IMG/VR virus record: IMGVR_UViG_3300034066_000637
Coordinates: 1 to 21,033 of that record
DNA: 21,033 nucleotides
Direction: 5' to 3' (one strand)
Source of the DNA: a virus
The position numbers and the translations under genes were made by a program. The notes under the pieces were generated by a model. It was not told the DNA's origin and made no database searches. It saw only the letters and a program-made list of their open reading frames with translations. Of the stretch, positions 8,763 to 16,749 are shown one piece after another. Each line of letters starts with the position of its first letter. Positions within the stretch are counted from its first letter, which is position 1.

Positions 8763-11335
8763 CTCTTGGTTATGTAAAAGTAACATCTGAATCACCACTA
8801 CTTAATGGAGAAGTTGAAGTTATTTCTCCAACCAAAATTAAAGTTCTTGCATCAAAAATAAATGTTGCACAAGGCCCTAAAGGGGATAAAGGCGATACAG
8901 GAAATACTGGAGCAACTGGTCCTGCTGGACCAACTGGTGCTACAGGTGCTACTGGAACTAAAGGCGATAAAGGCGATACTGGAAATCAGGGCATTCAAGG
9001 AATCCAAGGCATACAAGGAATCCAAGGAGTTAAAGGCGATACTGGAAACACTGGTGCAACTGGTGCTACTGGGCCACAAGGAATTCAAGGCATTCAAGGC
9101 GTAAAAGGCGATACTGGCGATACAGGGCCTGCTGGTGCTGACGGTACTGATGGTGCTGATGGAGACCACTATCACACAACATCTTCTACATCATTAACAA
9201 TTAATAACGGAACAAAAACATTAACTCTTGATGATTTAAATGTTGATTACACATTTGCACAGGATGTAATTATTGCTCACAGTGTAACTCAATTTATGAC
9301 TGGTTCAGTTGTTACTTACACACCAGCAACAGGAGTTTTAGTTGTTGATGTTAAGCATCACACAGGCTCAGGAACATTTACTTCATGGACTGTAAACCTT
9401 AATGGTGCAGTTGGAATCCAAGGTCCTATTGGGCCACAAGGATTAGCAGGTTTTGCATGGGACACAACAAGAATAGGTGCAAATCAATACCTAATTGGTG
9501 ATATTGTAAACTATCTTGGTAACTACTACATCTGCATTGCAAACAATGATGCACTTATTCCAACATCTTCAATTGGTGTTTATTGGAATGCTTATTCATT
9601 TGTTGGGCCACAGGGCGAACAAGGAATTCAGGGAGAGCAAGGAATCCAAGGCGAAACTGGGGCTACTGGAGCAACTGGAGCAACTGGAGCAACTGGAGCA
9701 CAAGGAATTCAGGGCGAACAGGGAATCCAAGGAGAAACTGGCCCTGCAGGTGCAGATGGAGCAGACGGAGCAGACGGTGCAGATGGTGCAGATGGAACTG
9801 ACGGAACAGTAATTGTTAATACAAACAACATAAAGTTTAACAACACCAATGCAATGGATGCACTTACTACAGGACAAAACAACATTGCACTTGGTTTTAA
9901 TACACTTGATAATATAACAACTGTCAATGCTTTACTTGCAGTTGGTAACAATGCTCTTCAAAACAACACAACAGGTACTCAAAATATTGCAGTTGGTAAT
10001 AATGCTCTTCAAGCAGTTACAACAGGTAGTCGCAATACAGCACTTGGTGCTAATACTCTTATTACAAACACAGTAGGCAATAGCAATACAGCAATTGGAG
10101 CAACAGCATTACAAAATAACACTGGAAGCGACAATATTGGAATTGGTCAGGCTGCTTTATTTGCTAATACAACTGGTAACAATAATATTTCTATTGGCTC
10201 TGGTTCACTTGCTACAAGCACAACATCAAGTAACAATGTGGCAATTGGAGCAGCAGCGTTGGCTTCAGGCACAGGTATAAACAATCTTGCTATTGGTAGT
10301 TTTGCAGCACAATCATTAACTACTGGTAATGGAATGACTGCTATTGGTGCTAATGCAGCACAATACACAACTACAGTAGGTGGTGTTGCTATTGGTCTTT
10401 CTGCTTTACAAGGAAATGTTGCTGGACTTTCAAACACTGCAGTTGGTAATGCAGCAGGTTCTGGTAACGGTTCAGGAACTGATAATGCATACTTTGGACA
10501 AGGTACTGCACAATTTACTGGAACTGGTGTTGCAACCTTTGGAACAATTACTGCAGGTTCTGGTTATACAGATGGAACATATAGTAGTATTGGTCTTATT
10601 CCTTCAAGAGGATATGCTGGCCAACCAGTAGTTGTTAATATAACAGTTACAAGTGGTGCAGTTAGCGAAGTTACTCTTGTCACTGCTGGTTCTGGAATTG
10701 TTGCTGGTGATGTACTTGTTCTAACTCCACAAACTAATCCTCCTGCAGGACTTTTGGCAGGTTCAGGATTTAGTATTCCTGTTGCAACAGTAACAACTGT
10801 TATAGGAAACACAGCAGTTGGTAGAGGTGCATTGCAGTTAAATCAAAATGGTTCAAGAAATACAGTAGTTGGATATCAAGCAGGTAGGTCATCAACTGGT
10901 TCATCAAATGTGTTTATTGGTTATCAGGCTGGAAACACTGAAACACAAAGCCATAGATTAGCAATTAATAATGGTTCTGGAGATTTAATTACAGGACAAT
11001 TTACAGGTTCAGGAGATGCAAAGGTTAGAATTAATGGTGCTCTTGAAGTTGGTGAAACATATATTAACAGAAGCAGCAATCAACTTGTTATTAAGAAAAA
11101 TCAATCTGCTTCAGCAAATGCACTTCAAATTGACTTTGACCCAACAGGTGCTGGTAGCAATACCATGAGAGTTAATGGAACATTTGCTATTAATTTTGGA
11201 GCACCAGCAACACCTACTTCTGGAGGAAACGCAGGACAGTTTGCCCTTGATGGTGACTATATCTATATTTGTGTAGCAGGTGGCCCTGAAGGGTCTGCCC
11301 AATGGAAGCGTTCAGCCCTGTCTACATGGTCCTAA
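8759..11335 (+). CDS. Tail fibre with collagen-like and YadA-head-like repeats
   Basis: This 858-residue probable trimeric fibre has several parts. Residues 1-37 are an attachment segment, and about 38-135 a Gly-X-Y collagen-like stem (KGDKGDTG, repeated GIQ). About 136-220 is a beta domain, and about 233-282 resembles a small chitin/carbohydrate-binding fold ([18 protein letters not shown]). About 283-349 is a second Gly-X-Y stem. From about 360 to 565 come short repeats such as [17 protein letters not shown] and NTALGANTL, like the YadA/trimeric autotransporter head. About 575-675 is a different beta domain that interrupts the repeats, which resume to about 745. The C-terminal region ends [12 protein letters not shown]. 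It likely binds the host surface. The repeats make it a place for length variation. Confidence 0.85.
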   Translation: MTLGYVKVTSESPLLNGEVEVISPTKIKVLASKINVAQGPKGDKGDTGNTGATGPAGPTGATGATGTKGDKGDTGNQGIQGIQGIQGIQGVKGDTGNTGATGATGPQGIQGIQGVKGDTGDTGPAGADGTDGADGDHYHTTSSTSLTINNGTKTLTLDDLNVDYTFAQDVIIAHSVTQFMTGSVVTYTPATGVLVVDVKHHTGSGTFTSWTVNLNGAVGIQGPIGPQGLAGFAWDTTRIGANQYLIGDIVNYLGNYYICIANNDALIPTSSIGVYWNAYSFVGPQGEQGIQGEQGIQGETGATGATGATGATGAQGIQGEQGIQGETGPAGADGADGADGADGADGTDGTVIVNTNNIKFNNTNAMDALTTGQNNIALGFNTLDNITTVNALLAVGNNALQNNTTGTQNIAVGNNALQAVTTGSRNTALGANTLITNTVGNSNTAIGATALQNNTGSDNIGIGQAALFANTTGNNNISIGSGSLATSTTSSNNVAIGAAALASGTGINNLAIGSFAAQSLTTGNGMTAIGANAAQYTTTVGGVAIGLSALQGNVAGLSNTAVGNAAGSGNGSGTDNAYFGQGTAQFTGTGVATFGTITAGSGYTDGTYSSIGLIPSRGYAGQPVVVNITVTSGAVSEVTLVTAGSGIVAGDVLVLTPQTNPPAGLLAGSGFSIPVATVTTVIGNTAVGRGALQLNQNGSRNTVVGYQAGRSSTGSSNVFIGYQAGNTETQSHRLAINNGSGDLITGQFTGSGDAKVRINGALEVGETYINRSSNQLVIKKNQSASANALQIDFDPTGAGSNTMRVNGTFAINFGAPATPTSGGNAGQFALDGDYIYICVAGGPEGSAQWKRSALSTWS
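8870..9163 (+). repeat. Collagen-like Gly-X-Y coding repeats, first block
   Basis: About 98 codons encode Gly at almost every third position, with recurring GGCATTCAAGGAATCCAAGG-type 9-base units and AAAGGCGATACTGG units. These are in-frame protein repeats of the fibre stem, prone to slippage or recombination. Confidence 0.85.
9605..9805 (+). repeat. Collagen-like Gly-X-Y coding repeats, second block
   Basis: About 67 codons of Gly-X-Y, including a perfect run of GGAGCAACT-type 9-base units near 9667-9698 (GATGATGAT in protein) and GCAGACGGA/GCAGATGGT units near 9750-9797. Part of the same fibre gene. Confidence 0.85.
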
Positions 11336-11413
11336 TAAGCCTTCTAAGGCCCTTTTAAGGCACTTTTAGCCCTAATGTGACCCACGACACAGGGGAAGGC
11401 CCAAATAGGCTTA
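11336..11413 (+). terminator. Complex stem structure after the fibre gene, possible terminator
   Basis: Directly after the fibre stop, TAAGCCT (11336-11342) can pair with AGGCTTA (11407-11413). Inside are GCCTT/AAGGC pairings (11339-11343 with 11356-11360) followed by ACTTTT, and a hairpin CCCT-AA-TGTG / CACA-GGGG (11370-11395). It probably ends the fibre transcript, but lacks a classical long T-tract after the outer stem. It has no T-loop or anticodon arm, so it is not a tRNA. Confidence 0.4.
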
Positions 11414-11422
11414 AAACGGCTG

Positions 11423-11451
11423 TTGCACAATGTTTAATTACATGATACAAT
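11423..11451 (+). promoter_or_regulatory. Promoter P1, sigma-70 type
   Basis: TTGCAC (11423-11428), a 17-bp spacer and TACAAT (11446-11451). The predicted start, about 11457, coincides with the first arm of the stem-loop at 11456-11484. No open reading frame follows closely, so it may drive a non-coding RNA or a long leader. Confidence 0.6.
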
Positions 11452-11455
11452 TAGG

Positions 11456-11568
11456 TTATCAACTCATCTCTTAGTGATTGATAAACATTCAGCGTTAACT
11501 TCCGTTCCTGCTGAATCGGCCTCAGCAGTAGTTACTCTCTTTCTCCTGCTGGGGCCAAACCCTTTCTT
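11456..11568 (+). ncRNA. Candidate structured RNA or leader downstream of P1
   Basis: TTATCAA (11456-11462) pairs with TTGATAA (11478-11484), extended by TCA/TGA past one bulged C. Next are overlapping, mutually exclusive arms: ATTCAGC (11487-11493) with GCTGAAT (11510-11516), CTGCTGA (11508-11514) with TCAGCAG (11522-11528), and CAGCAG (11523-11528) with CTGCTG (11546-11551). A short GGG/CCC hairpin followed by TTTCTT (11552-11568) could end the RNA. The alternative pairings resemble an attenuator or switch. No known RNA family is recognised. Confidence 0.4.
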
Positions 11569-11595
11569 GAAGAGTTTTAAAACATCTGCTATACT
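11567..11595 (+). promoter_or_regulatory. Promoter P2 with extended -10
   Basis: TTGAAG (11567-11572), a 17-bp spacer and TATACT (11590-11595), with TGC just before the -10, i.e. an extended -10 motif. The predicted start near 11602 lies at the beginning of a stem arm. It is the best candidate for transcription of the small-gene operon 11771-13318. Confidence 0.65.
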
Positions 11596-11601
11596 TATAC
11601 T

Positions 11602-11723
11602 CTAACGAACTTCTGGAGATAATTTCAAGGGCTTAAGCGTTAGCGAAGGAAAGATTAATACCTTTTCTGGTTCAGTCTAATTCTTATATTAATTTATAAG
11701 GGAAGGGCTGTACTCAGGAAAGG
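11602..11723 (+). ncRNA. Candidate structured 5' leader or small RNA downstream of P2
   Basis: From the predicted P2 start, CTAACG (11602-11607) pairs with CGTTAG (11638-11643). A long hairpin follows: CCTTTTCTG (11661-11669) pairs with CAGGAAAGG (11715-11723) over 9 pairs with one G-U. GTTCAG (11670-11675) pairs with CTGTAC (11708-11713) with one mismatch, and CTTATA (11683-11688) pairs perfectly with TATAAG (11695-11700). The next gene starts 47 bases later. It could be a regulatory leader for the small-gene operon or a separate RNA. No known class is recognised. Confidence 0.45.
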
Positions 11724-11770
11724 GTTGATGAAATATTTTGTTACTTACTATATTAGAAAGAGAGATATAT

Positions 11771-12124
11771 ATGGCTTATTCAAAGCATGAACAAATTAGA
11801 AAAAAGCACAAAACAATTGTTGGTCTGCAACATCAAGACCCTAATTGGAGACAAATCACTAACAAATATCAAAACACTTGCTGTGTCTGCAATAGAGGCA
11901 TCTCATCAGGTGAGATTATTCTTTGGCACAAAGACGAAGGTTTAGTAATGCATATGCCAGAGGTCTGCAAGATTCTTGGTACACGAAAAAAAAGGGTAAG
12001 TACAAGAGAACTTGGAACTAACCCAAGAGCAAAGGGTACTAATCCAAAAGCAGTAGCAGAAGAAAGACTACAAAAGCGTATAGCAGAATATGAATTTCCT
12101 GTTGAGGTTCGCTATGCTAAATAA
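11771..12124 (+). CDS. Small zinc-finger-like hypothetical protein
   Basis: This 117-residue basic protein contains a Cys-rich motif: CVCNRGISSGEIILWHKDEG, then MHMPEVC, giving C37/C40 and H61/C66 as probable zinc ligands (C38 is also available). It matches the pattern of small treble-clef-like modules seen in many phage proteins of unknown role. The tail after residue 70 is highly basic (RKKRVSTRELGTNPRAKGTNPKA), which suits nucleic acid binding. I use the ATG at 11771 (purine-rich GAAAGAGAG upstream) instead of an upstream in-frame codon at 11738, because the upstream stretch overlaps the structured leader. First gene of the P2 operon. Confidence 0.6.
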   Translation: MAYSKHEQIRKKHKTIVGLQHQDPNWRQITNKYQNTCCVCNRGISSGEIILWHKDEGLVMHMPEVCKILGTRKKRVSTRELGTNPRAKGTNPKAVAEERLQKRIAEYEFPVEVRYAK

Positions 12125-12515
12125 TACAAATGAGTTTGATGTGGACCTTTCAAAAGGAAAATGGGGCGAAAACGCCTTGGTAGATATATTAATGCTAAAT
12201 GGTGATTTGATAGAAGTTAAAACAGATTACAAATGGCAGGACACAGGCAACATCTTTGTTGAGACAGAATGTTGGTATAGAAATGATGGCGAAACCAAGG
12301 CTTCTGGTCTAAATGTTTCAACTGCACAATGGTACGCCTTTGTATTGAGGGTTCGTGAGAATGCACCTGTTATTAAGATAATTCCAACTACCCTGCTTAG
12401 AATGGTGGTAGAAAAAAAGGGTATTGCAATGGATGCCAATCAATATGGAGAGAATCCATCTAAGGGATACCTTATTACACTTAAAGATATAGAAGATATT
12501 ATGAGAGGCAAATAA
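12114..12515 (+). CDS. PD-(D/E)XK-like nuclease family protein
   Basis: This 133-residue protein shows the core of the PD-(D/E)XK nuclease fold: an early helix with E19 (KGKWGENALVDIL), NGDLIEVKTD giving D31, E34 and K36 as the probable metal-binding and catalytic residues, then TGNIFVETECW, ASGL, and AQWYAFVL. Related phage proteins are usually of unknown role, with exonuclease or DNA-repair activity suggested. I place the start at the ATG at 12114, which has GAGG six bases upstream, and not at 12090, which has no ribosome site. It overlaps the previous gene by 11 bases; its stop overlaps the next start by one. It could act in recombination, host DNA degradation or end processing; the substrate is unknown. 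Confidence 0.65.
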   Translation: MLNNTNEFDVDLSKGKWGENALVDILMLNGDLIEVKTDYKWQDTGNIFVETECWYRNDGETKASGLNVSTAQWYAFVLRVRENAPVIKIIPTTLLRMVVEKKGIAMDANQYGENPSKGYLITLKDIEDIMRGK

Positions 12516-12742
12516 TGGAAGCAAAACGAGGCAGACCAAAGAACGATATTCATGAAATTTGGGAAAACAAGTATTACAGACTAAGCGAGATGCGAGATAA
12601 TCAGGCTATTAGAAAGTCTATAGAAGATAGGCTATTCAAGGGCTATTCTACCGTATTCACCTTGGCTATGGACAGGGAACCTAACCAAAAAGATGTAGGA
12701 ACTATTAATAAGGCTGTTTCTGATATAATAGATAGGATATGA
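12515..12742 (+). CDS. Small hypothetical protein with AT-hook-like N-terminus
   Basis: The protein has 75 residues. Residues 3-9 (AKRGRPK) contain the GRP core flanked by basic residues, as in AT-hook minor-groove DNA-binding motifs, fitting the AT-rich genome. The remainder is charged and mostly helical (NKYYRLSEMRDNQAIRKSI, then DVGTINKAVSDIIDRI), perhaps a dimerising or HTH-like part. The AGAGG site precedes the ATG, which shares one base with the previous stop, and the stop overlaps the next start by 4 bases (ATGA). A transcription regulator or DNA-packaging accessory is possible; no family is recognised. Confidence 0.6.
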   Translation: MEAKRGRPKNDIHEIWENKYYRLSEMRDNQAIRKSIEDRLFKGYSTVFTLAMDREPNQKDVGTINKAVSDIIDRI

Positions 12743-13086
12743 CAGCACATCCAAAATACGGTTTCTCCAACTCACCATTCTACTACCTTGGAAAATACAA
12801 AAGTAGCCAAAGACCAAGGGTATGCGTAAGATGTGGCCAATCAGCCTATTATTACCATCATGACTGGGACTGGGTATGTGCAAGTCACCTATTGGACTTA
12901 TGCAACATAGGTCAATTAGCCTTTAATTGGGCAGATTACGAGGAAGTATGGGCAAGGACAGAGAGGCTGCTCCAGAGGGCAGCACCATCATCTACTGGTG
13001 TGAAGAACATGGTGTATCAATATGGGAATCCTGTTGTGGAGGACGAGCACCAATGGGATGGTTTGATGGAGGACTGGGATGAGTAG
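12739..13086 (+). CDS. Zinc-ribbon-like hypothetical protein
   Basis: This 115-residue protein has CVRCG (C29, C32) followed by CASH (C47, H50), a likely four-ligand zinc site resembling a small zinc ribbon. An aromatic, Tyr/Trp-rich first half gives way to a helical segment (YEEVWARTERLLQRA) and an acidic C-terminus (LMEDWDE). It overlaps the preceding gene by 4 bases and the following HNH gene by 8. Genes of this size with zinc ribbons just before HNH genes are common in actinophages, with no assigned function that I can name. DNA or RNA contact is plausible from the zinc site. Confidence 0.6.
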   Translation: MTAHPKYGFSNSPFYYLGKYKSSQRPRVCVRCGQSAYYYHHDWDWVCASHLLDLCNIGQLAFNWADYEEVWARTERLLQRAAPSSTGVKNMVYQYGNPVVEDEHQWDGLMEDWDE

Positions 13087-13318
13087 CCCTTATAGCAGTG
13101 CAGAGTATAAGCGTAATAGAAAGATAGTCTTAGAGGCAGCACAATGGACATGTCACTATTGCAATGGACCAGCCAATACTGCAGACCACATTATTCCCGT
13201 TAGCAAAAACGGTAGCAATGAAGTAAGCAATCTATTACCAGCATGTACTAAATGTAACAGTGGTAGACAAGATAAGACATTGATGAGACTAAGGTATTGG
13301 AATAAGAGATATGGATAG
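13079..13318 (+). CDS. HNH endonuclease
   Basis: This 79-residue protein is a compact HNH nuclease. C25-x2-C28 and C56-x2-C59 form the structural zinc site. D36-H37 is the first catalytic H motif (TADHIIPVSKNG), N51 the central N, and the last H position is N60 (CTKCNSGR), a known HNN variant. GAGG six bases before the ATG supports this start, inside the end of the previous gene. HNH proteins encoded next to terminase genes can stimulate DNA cleavage at packaging (established for HK97-type phages), and here the terminase genes follow after about 490 bases. A homing-type role is less likely for so small a protein. Confidence 0.88.
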   Translation: MSSPYSSAEYKRNRKIVLEAAQWTCHYCNGPANTADHIIPVSKNGSNEVSNLLPACTKCNSGRQDKTLMRLRYWNKRYG

Positions 13319-13338
13319 TCTACTCATACAGTGCATAG

Positions 13339-13359
13339 CCCTATATATAATCTATAGGG
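13339..13359 (+). terminator. Hairpin after the HNH gene, possible weak terminator
   Basis: CCCTATA (13339-13345) and TATAGGG (13353-13359) form a perfect 7-bp stem with a 7-base loop, followed by only TTTGG. It lies 20 bases after the HNH stop. The short T-tract makes termination uncertain. Confidence 0.35.
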
Positions 13360-13461
13360 TTTGGTCAAGCATATAGACATAGGGACATGTTGGTTTGGTT
13401 ACTCTCTTAAGAGCAGCCCTTCAAAGGCCATCTCAAATAATGAGACAATACATATCACATA

Positions 13462-13575
13462 ATGGACAAACCAGATAGCGAGCATATGCCCATATCCCAA
13501 TACGAAGGTTTGTCTAACTATATTGTTAAGCATCTATGCGAGGGAATCAAGAAAGATACCAACTATACATGGTAG
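13462..13575 (+). CDS. Doubtful 37-codon open frame
   Basis: ATG at 13462 to TAG at 13573-13575 encodes a 37-residue product starting MDKPDSEHMPISQYEGLSNY and ending TNYTW. Composition is protein-like, but no Shine-Dalgarno is present and the inverted pair GACAAACC/GGTTTGTC lies inside it. It may be a small protein or chance. Confidence 0.25.
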   Translation: MDKPDSEHMPISQYEGLSNYIVKHLCEGIKKDTNYTW

Positions 13576-13609
13576 TAACACATAGCGTATAATAGATACA
13601 TATAAAACC

Positions 13610-13733
13610 TTGGTTTGATATATATCTGGATATGTGGTATATGTGGATATGTGGATACTTTGGTTTGGGATACTTTGGTTTGGTGGTTTGGAAGTTTGTT
13701 GGTTTGGAATTTGTTTGAAGAAACTTTGGTTTT
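13610..13733 (+). repeat. G/T-rich iteron-like array upstream of the terminase genes
   Basis: The core TTGGTTTG recurs at 13610-13617, 13660-13667, 13675-13682 and 13699-13706, with close variants at 13684-13691 and 13727-13733 and an outlying copy at 13390-13397. GGATACTTTGGTTTG is directly repeated with period 15 (13653-13682); TGGTTTGGAA at 13684-13693 and 13700-13709 with period 16; ATATGTGG at 13630, 13639 and 13647. Spacing is irregular but repeatedly near 15-16 bp. It could bind the terminase small subunit or a replication initiator. Confidence 0.7.
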
Positions 13734-13804
13734 TTTATTTGACAAAATCCACCCTGATAGAGTGTGACCTAAAACCAGAAACCAAAAATAGTAAAAGGAG
13801 CAAT

Positions 13805-14119
13805 ATGAGAACAGGAATACACCAAGGTCCTCGTGGCCTAAGAGAAATATCATCAATAAATGAACCATTAAACCTTGATATGACATTAGCAGAATCTGTC
13901 CGTCTATCCATATCCAAGGCTACATGGCTATCTGTAGAAGATTTAGGAGCAGCCAAGCAAGCAGTCCTATTGGCAGAAACCATTGATGCAAATCCAGATA
14001 AACGCCATCAATCAGCACCAATCCTAATTGCGCTATTGGCTAATCTTGGTCTACTAAATAATCGCAAGGCTACAGAAATGTCTCCTGCTGAAATGTTGCA
14101 GGCTATTGCTAACGGATAG
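13805..14119 (+). CDS. Terminase small subunit (probable)
   Basis: This 104-residue protein is encoded immediately before the large terminase, overlapping it by 14 bases. Residues about 30-85 are helical (TLAESVRLSI, DLGAAKQAVLLAETIDA, SAPILIALLANLGLL), like the short small-subunit family of actinophages in which helices pair to make a ring that recognises the packaging site. The start at 13805 has AAAGGAG six bases upstream. A longer in-frame reading from 13634 would translate the repeat array and is rejected. The G/T array 70-190 bases upstream is a natural candidate target. No clear helix-turn-helix is visible, so the role rests on position and general resemblance. Confidence 0.65.
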   Translation: MRTGIHQGPRGLREISSINEPLNLDMTLAESVRLSISKATWLSVEDLGAAKQAVLLAETIDANPDKRHQSAPILIALLANLGLLNNRKATEMSPAEMLQAIANG

Positions 14120-15560
14120 TGTTCATAATCCTTGGCTTCCTACCTACTGGACTGAGCCTCTTAGCGAGGATTTTACTACAGATGGTGAGAAGGTCATTAA
14201 TATTTCACAAACACTCTGGAGACTTCCTGAGAAAAATGATGAAATCTTAGTATTGACTGACTGGCAAAAGTGGCTAATTAGGCATGTTTTAGAGCGTTAT
14301 CCAGACGACTATTACGACCCTTCTAAGGCTGGTAGACTGAGGTATAAACAGGTAGTTATATCTATGCCCAGAAAGAACGGAAAGAGCCTCTTAGGTGCCT
14401 TATTTGCCTTATATGGGATGCTCCTACACGAACCTGCACCTGAAGTTATTTCAGTAGCAGCCTCAGCAGACCAAGCAAAAATTGTTTATAGACGACTAAA
14501 ACATCAAGTAGATTCAAGTGATTTACTTGCACATTTCTTTAGTAAGTCTACAGAACATCGTGGTCTTTGGACTAAAGATGGTACAGGTATGTATAAGGTT
14601 ATTGGTGCTAATGTTGCAACAGCCCAAGGTCTGCATCCTTCTATGGTTATCTTTGATGAGTTGCATGTTGCTAATGAAGATGTTTGGACTGCAATGAGTC
14701 TTGGTTCTGCAACTCGTAGTGATGGATTAACAATTGGAATTACAACAGCAGGTGACGACACATCAAACCTACTTAAACATTTATATGAAAGAGGAATGGC
14801 TGCCATAAATGGGCAGGAAGATTTAGAAAGATTTGGTTTCTTCTGTTGGGAAGCACCAAAGGGCTGTGCCTTAGATGATGAAGATGCCGTAAGGATGGCT
14901 AACCCTAATCTTGCATCTGGAATCCTAAATTGGGAATCTGTAAAGAATGAATTAGCAACAATGCCTGAACCTGATGCTCGTAGATACAGACTTAATCAAT
15001 TTGTTTCATCTATGAACGCTTGGATACCTGTTGGAGCATGGTCCCAATGTCCAAATGGTAGACCTGTTAATGCAGAGGTGTTTGCAATTGAGAGAACCTC
15101 TGGATGGGAATACTGTTCAATTGTTGCTGCAGAACTTAGACCTGATGGCATGGTAGCAACTGAATTGGTAGCATCATTTAACAATACTAACATTGATGAG
15201 ATTATTGGAGCCTGTATTAAGTTGGCACAATATGGGAAGCCCTTCATTATGGACGGAAATGTGTTAGGTGACTTAGGTGCTGCCCTGAAACAAAAGGGCT
15301 ACAGAGTACAAATAACATCTGCAAAAGATTTAATTAGTGCCTCAAACAACACCTATAGTAGAATTATGAAAAAGGAACTAATTCATCCACAAGACGATAT
15401 AGTTACTTTACAAATGCAACGAGCAGTACGCAAAAATAGTGGAGAATCTTGGAGGATTGCTCGCAAAGATAGTGGCACTGACATTGATGCAGCAGTAGCA
15501 ACAGTATTGGCTGTCTGGTATGTGGAAACACAAATAAAGCCACAACAGATGGTTCATTGA
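14106..15560 (+). CDS. terL: Terminase large subunit
   Basis: This 484-residue protein is the DNA-packaging motor ATPase and nuclease of the HK97-like (Terminase_1) type. Walker A is PRKNGKS (88-94), Walker B VIFDELH (181-187, with D184 and E185), and the coupling motif GITTAGDD is at 211-218. In the nuclease half the probable metal ligands are D383 (FIMDGN) and D459/D461 (TDIDAAVA). Where an Asp is usual in the first strand, E329 (AIERTSGWEY) appears instead. The start is a TTG at 14106 with only a weak AGG nearby, inside the small-subunit gene, so translation is probably coupled; no in-frame ATG fits. Length is normal to slightly short for the family. Confidence 0.93.
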   Translation: MLTDSVHNPWLPTYWTEPLSEDFTTDGEKVINISQTLWRLPEKNDEILVLTDWQKWLIRHVLERYPDDYYDPSKAGRLRYKQVVISMPRKNGKSLLGALFALYGMLLHEPAPEVISVAASADQAKIVYRRLKHQVDSSDLLAHFFSKSTEHRGLWTKDGTGMYKVIGANVATAQGLHPSMVIFDELHVANEDVWTAMSLGSATRSDGLTIGITTAGDDTSNLLKHLYERGMAAINGQEDLERFGFFCWEAPKGCALDDEDAVRMANPNLASGILNWESVKNELATMPEPDARRYRLNQFVSSMNAWIPVGAWSQCPNGRPVNAEVFAIERTSGWEYCSIVAAELRPDGMVATELVASFNNTNIDEIIGACIKLAQYGKPFIMDGNVLGDLGAALKQKGYRVQITSAKDLISASNNTYSRIMKKELIHPQDDIVTLQMQRAVRKNSGESWRIARKDSGTDIDAAVATVLAVWYVETQIKPQQMVH

Positions 15561-15570
15561 GGAGAAGCAA

Positions 15571-16734
15571 ATGGCAATTAAAGATAGAATAATTAGTAGA
15601 CTTGGCTACGAGATAGCAGAAACTGCCTTCGTTCCTGAAACAGAAAATCGTGGAGTAGCAAACACTGCACCAACAAGAGAAGCAGTTAGCGTAACACCAA
15701 CTACTGCACTTACTCTTGTTCCTGTATCAAGATGCACATCTGTATTGGAAACTGCAATGATGCAGATACCTGTGAATGTTTACAGAGGCACAACAGAATT
15801 GCCTTCACCACTTTGGTTGGAAACACCAGACATTGAAAATCAAGTATCACAAGCAGAGTGGCTTGGAACAACACTAATTCATATGGCAACTTATGGAAAT
15901 GCTTATTGGCATATTCAAAGAGGGCCAAGAGGAATTGTAAACATTACAAATCTTCATCCAACAGATGTTAGTGTGTCACAGGATGGTGACGGAAAGATTT
16001 ATTACACATACAAGTCAAAGTATTATTCAGCAAGAGATATTAAACATCTAAAACTTTGGCATAGCCCAAGTGCAACATCACTACTTGGTGAAGGCCCATT
16101 ACAGCGACACAAATCAGTTTTGCGTTCAGCATTAGATTTACAAAACTATGCAGACAACTGGTTTAGAACTGCTGCAGTACCAACAGGTACATTAACAACA
16201 TCAGAATTTCTTTCTGCAGATGTAGCAAAGCAAAATAAGCAAGCATTCATTGAATCGCAGCAAGAAAGAAGCGTTGCAGTCCTTTCATCTGGACTTAAGT
16301 ATGACTCAATTACACTTAATCCTGAAGAAGCACAATTCTTAGAAAACCAGAAGCATGTTACTCGCCAAATTGCAACTATGTTTGGCGTTCCAGTAATCTA
16401 CTTGGGTCTTGGAGTTGAAGGACGAGGCATGACTTATATCAACGGTAACGAAGATAGAACTAAACTATTTGAAGATGGATTACAGCAATATGTTGTACGC
16501 ATCCAACAAGCAATTACAGACCTTCTACCAAGAGGACAGTATGCAGAGTTTAATCTAACAGAGTTCCTTCGTCCTAACCAAAAGACAAGATTTGAGTCAT
16601 ACGCAATTGGTTTAACTAATGGTTTCTTGACTGTTCCTGAAGTCCGTGAGATGGAAGGAATGCCTGAAATGACAGAACAACCACAACAAGAAGTCCAAGT
16701 TGATGTCGTTGATGACACTCAACCTGTGGCGTAA
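15571..16734 (+). CDS. Portal protein (HK97 family)
   Basis: This 387-residue protein forms the dodecameric portal through which DNA enters and leaves the head. The family pattern is clear: an N-terminal PVSRCTSVLETAMMQIPVNVY segment (51-71), the central wing with WHSP and LLGEGPLQ (163-178), ATMFGVPVIYLG (268-279), then RTKLFEDGLQQYVVRIQQAI and a C-terminal FESYAIGLTNGFLTVPEVRE (341-360) typical of HK97 portals. The acidic, Gln-rich tail is probably flexible. GAGGAG at 15559-15564, overlapping the terminase stop, gives the start. Length is typical. Confidence 0.93.
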   Translation: MAIKDRIISRLGYEIAETAFVPETENRGVANTAPTREAVSVTPTTALTLVPVSRCTSVLETAMMQIPVNVYRGTTELPSPLWLETPDIENQVSQAEWLGTTLIHMATYGNAYWHIQRGPRGIVNITNLHPTDVSVSQDGDGKIYYTYKSKYYSARDIKHLKLWHSPSATSLLGEGPLQRHKSVLRSALDLQNYADNWFRTAAVPTGTLTTSEFLSADVAKQNKQAFIESQQERSVAVLSSGLKYDSITLNPEEAQFLENQKHVTRQIATMFGVPVIYLGLGVEGRGMTYINGNEDRTKLFEDGLQQYVVRIQQAITDLLPRGQYAEFNLTEFLRPNQKTRFESYAIGLTNGFLTVPEVREMEGMPEMTEQPQQEVQVDVVDDTQPVA

Positions 16735-16749
16735 AATGGAGTAATGAAT

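Larger units (their letters stand above)
13319..13804. other. Intergenic control region before the terminase genes
   Basis: The largest gene-poor stretch, 486 bp between the HNH and terminase small subunit genes. It holds a hairpin (13339-13359), the palindrome CTCTTAAGAG near 13404, the distant inverted pair GACAAACC (13465-13472) / GGTTTGTC (13507-13514), a doubtful 37-codon frame, and a G/T-rich repeat array (13610-13733) almost free of C on the forward strand. It is a good candidate for packaging initiation or replication control. Confidence 0.6.
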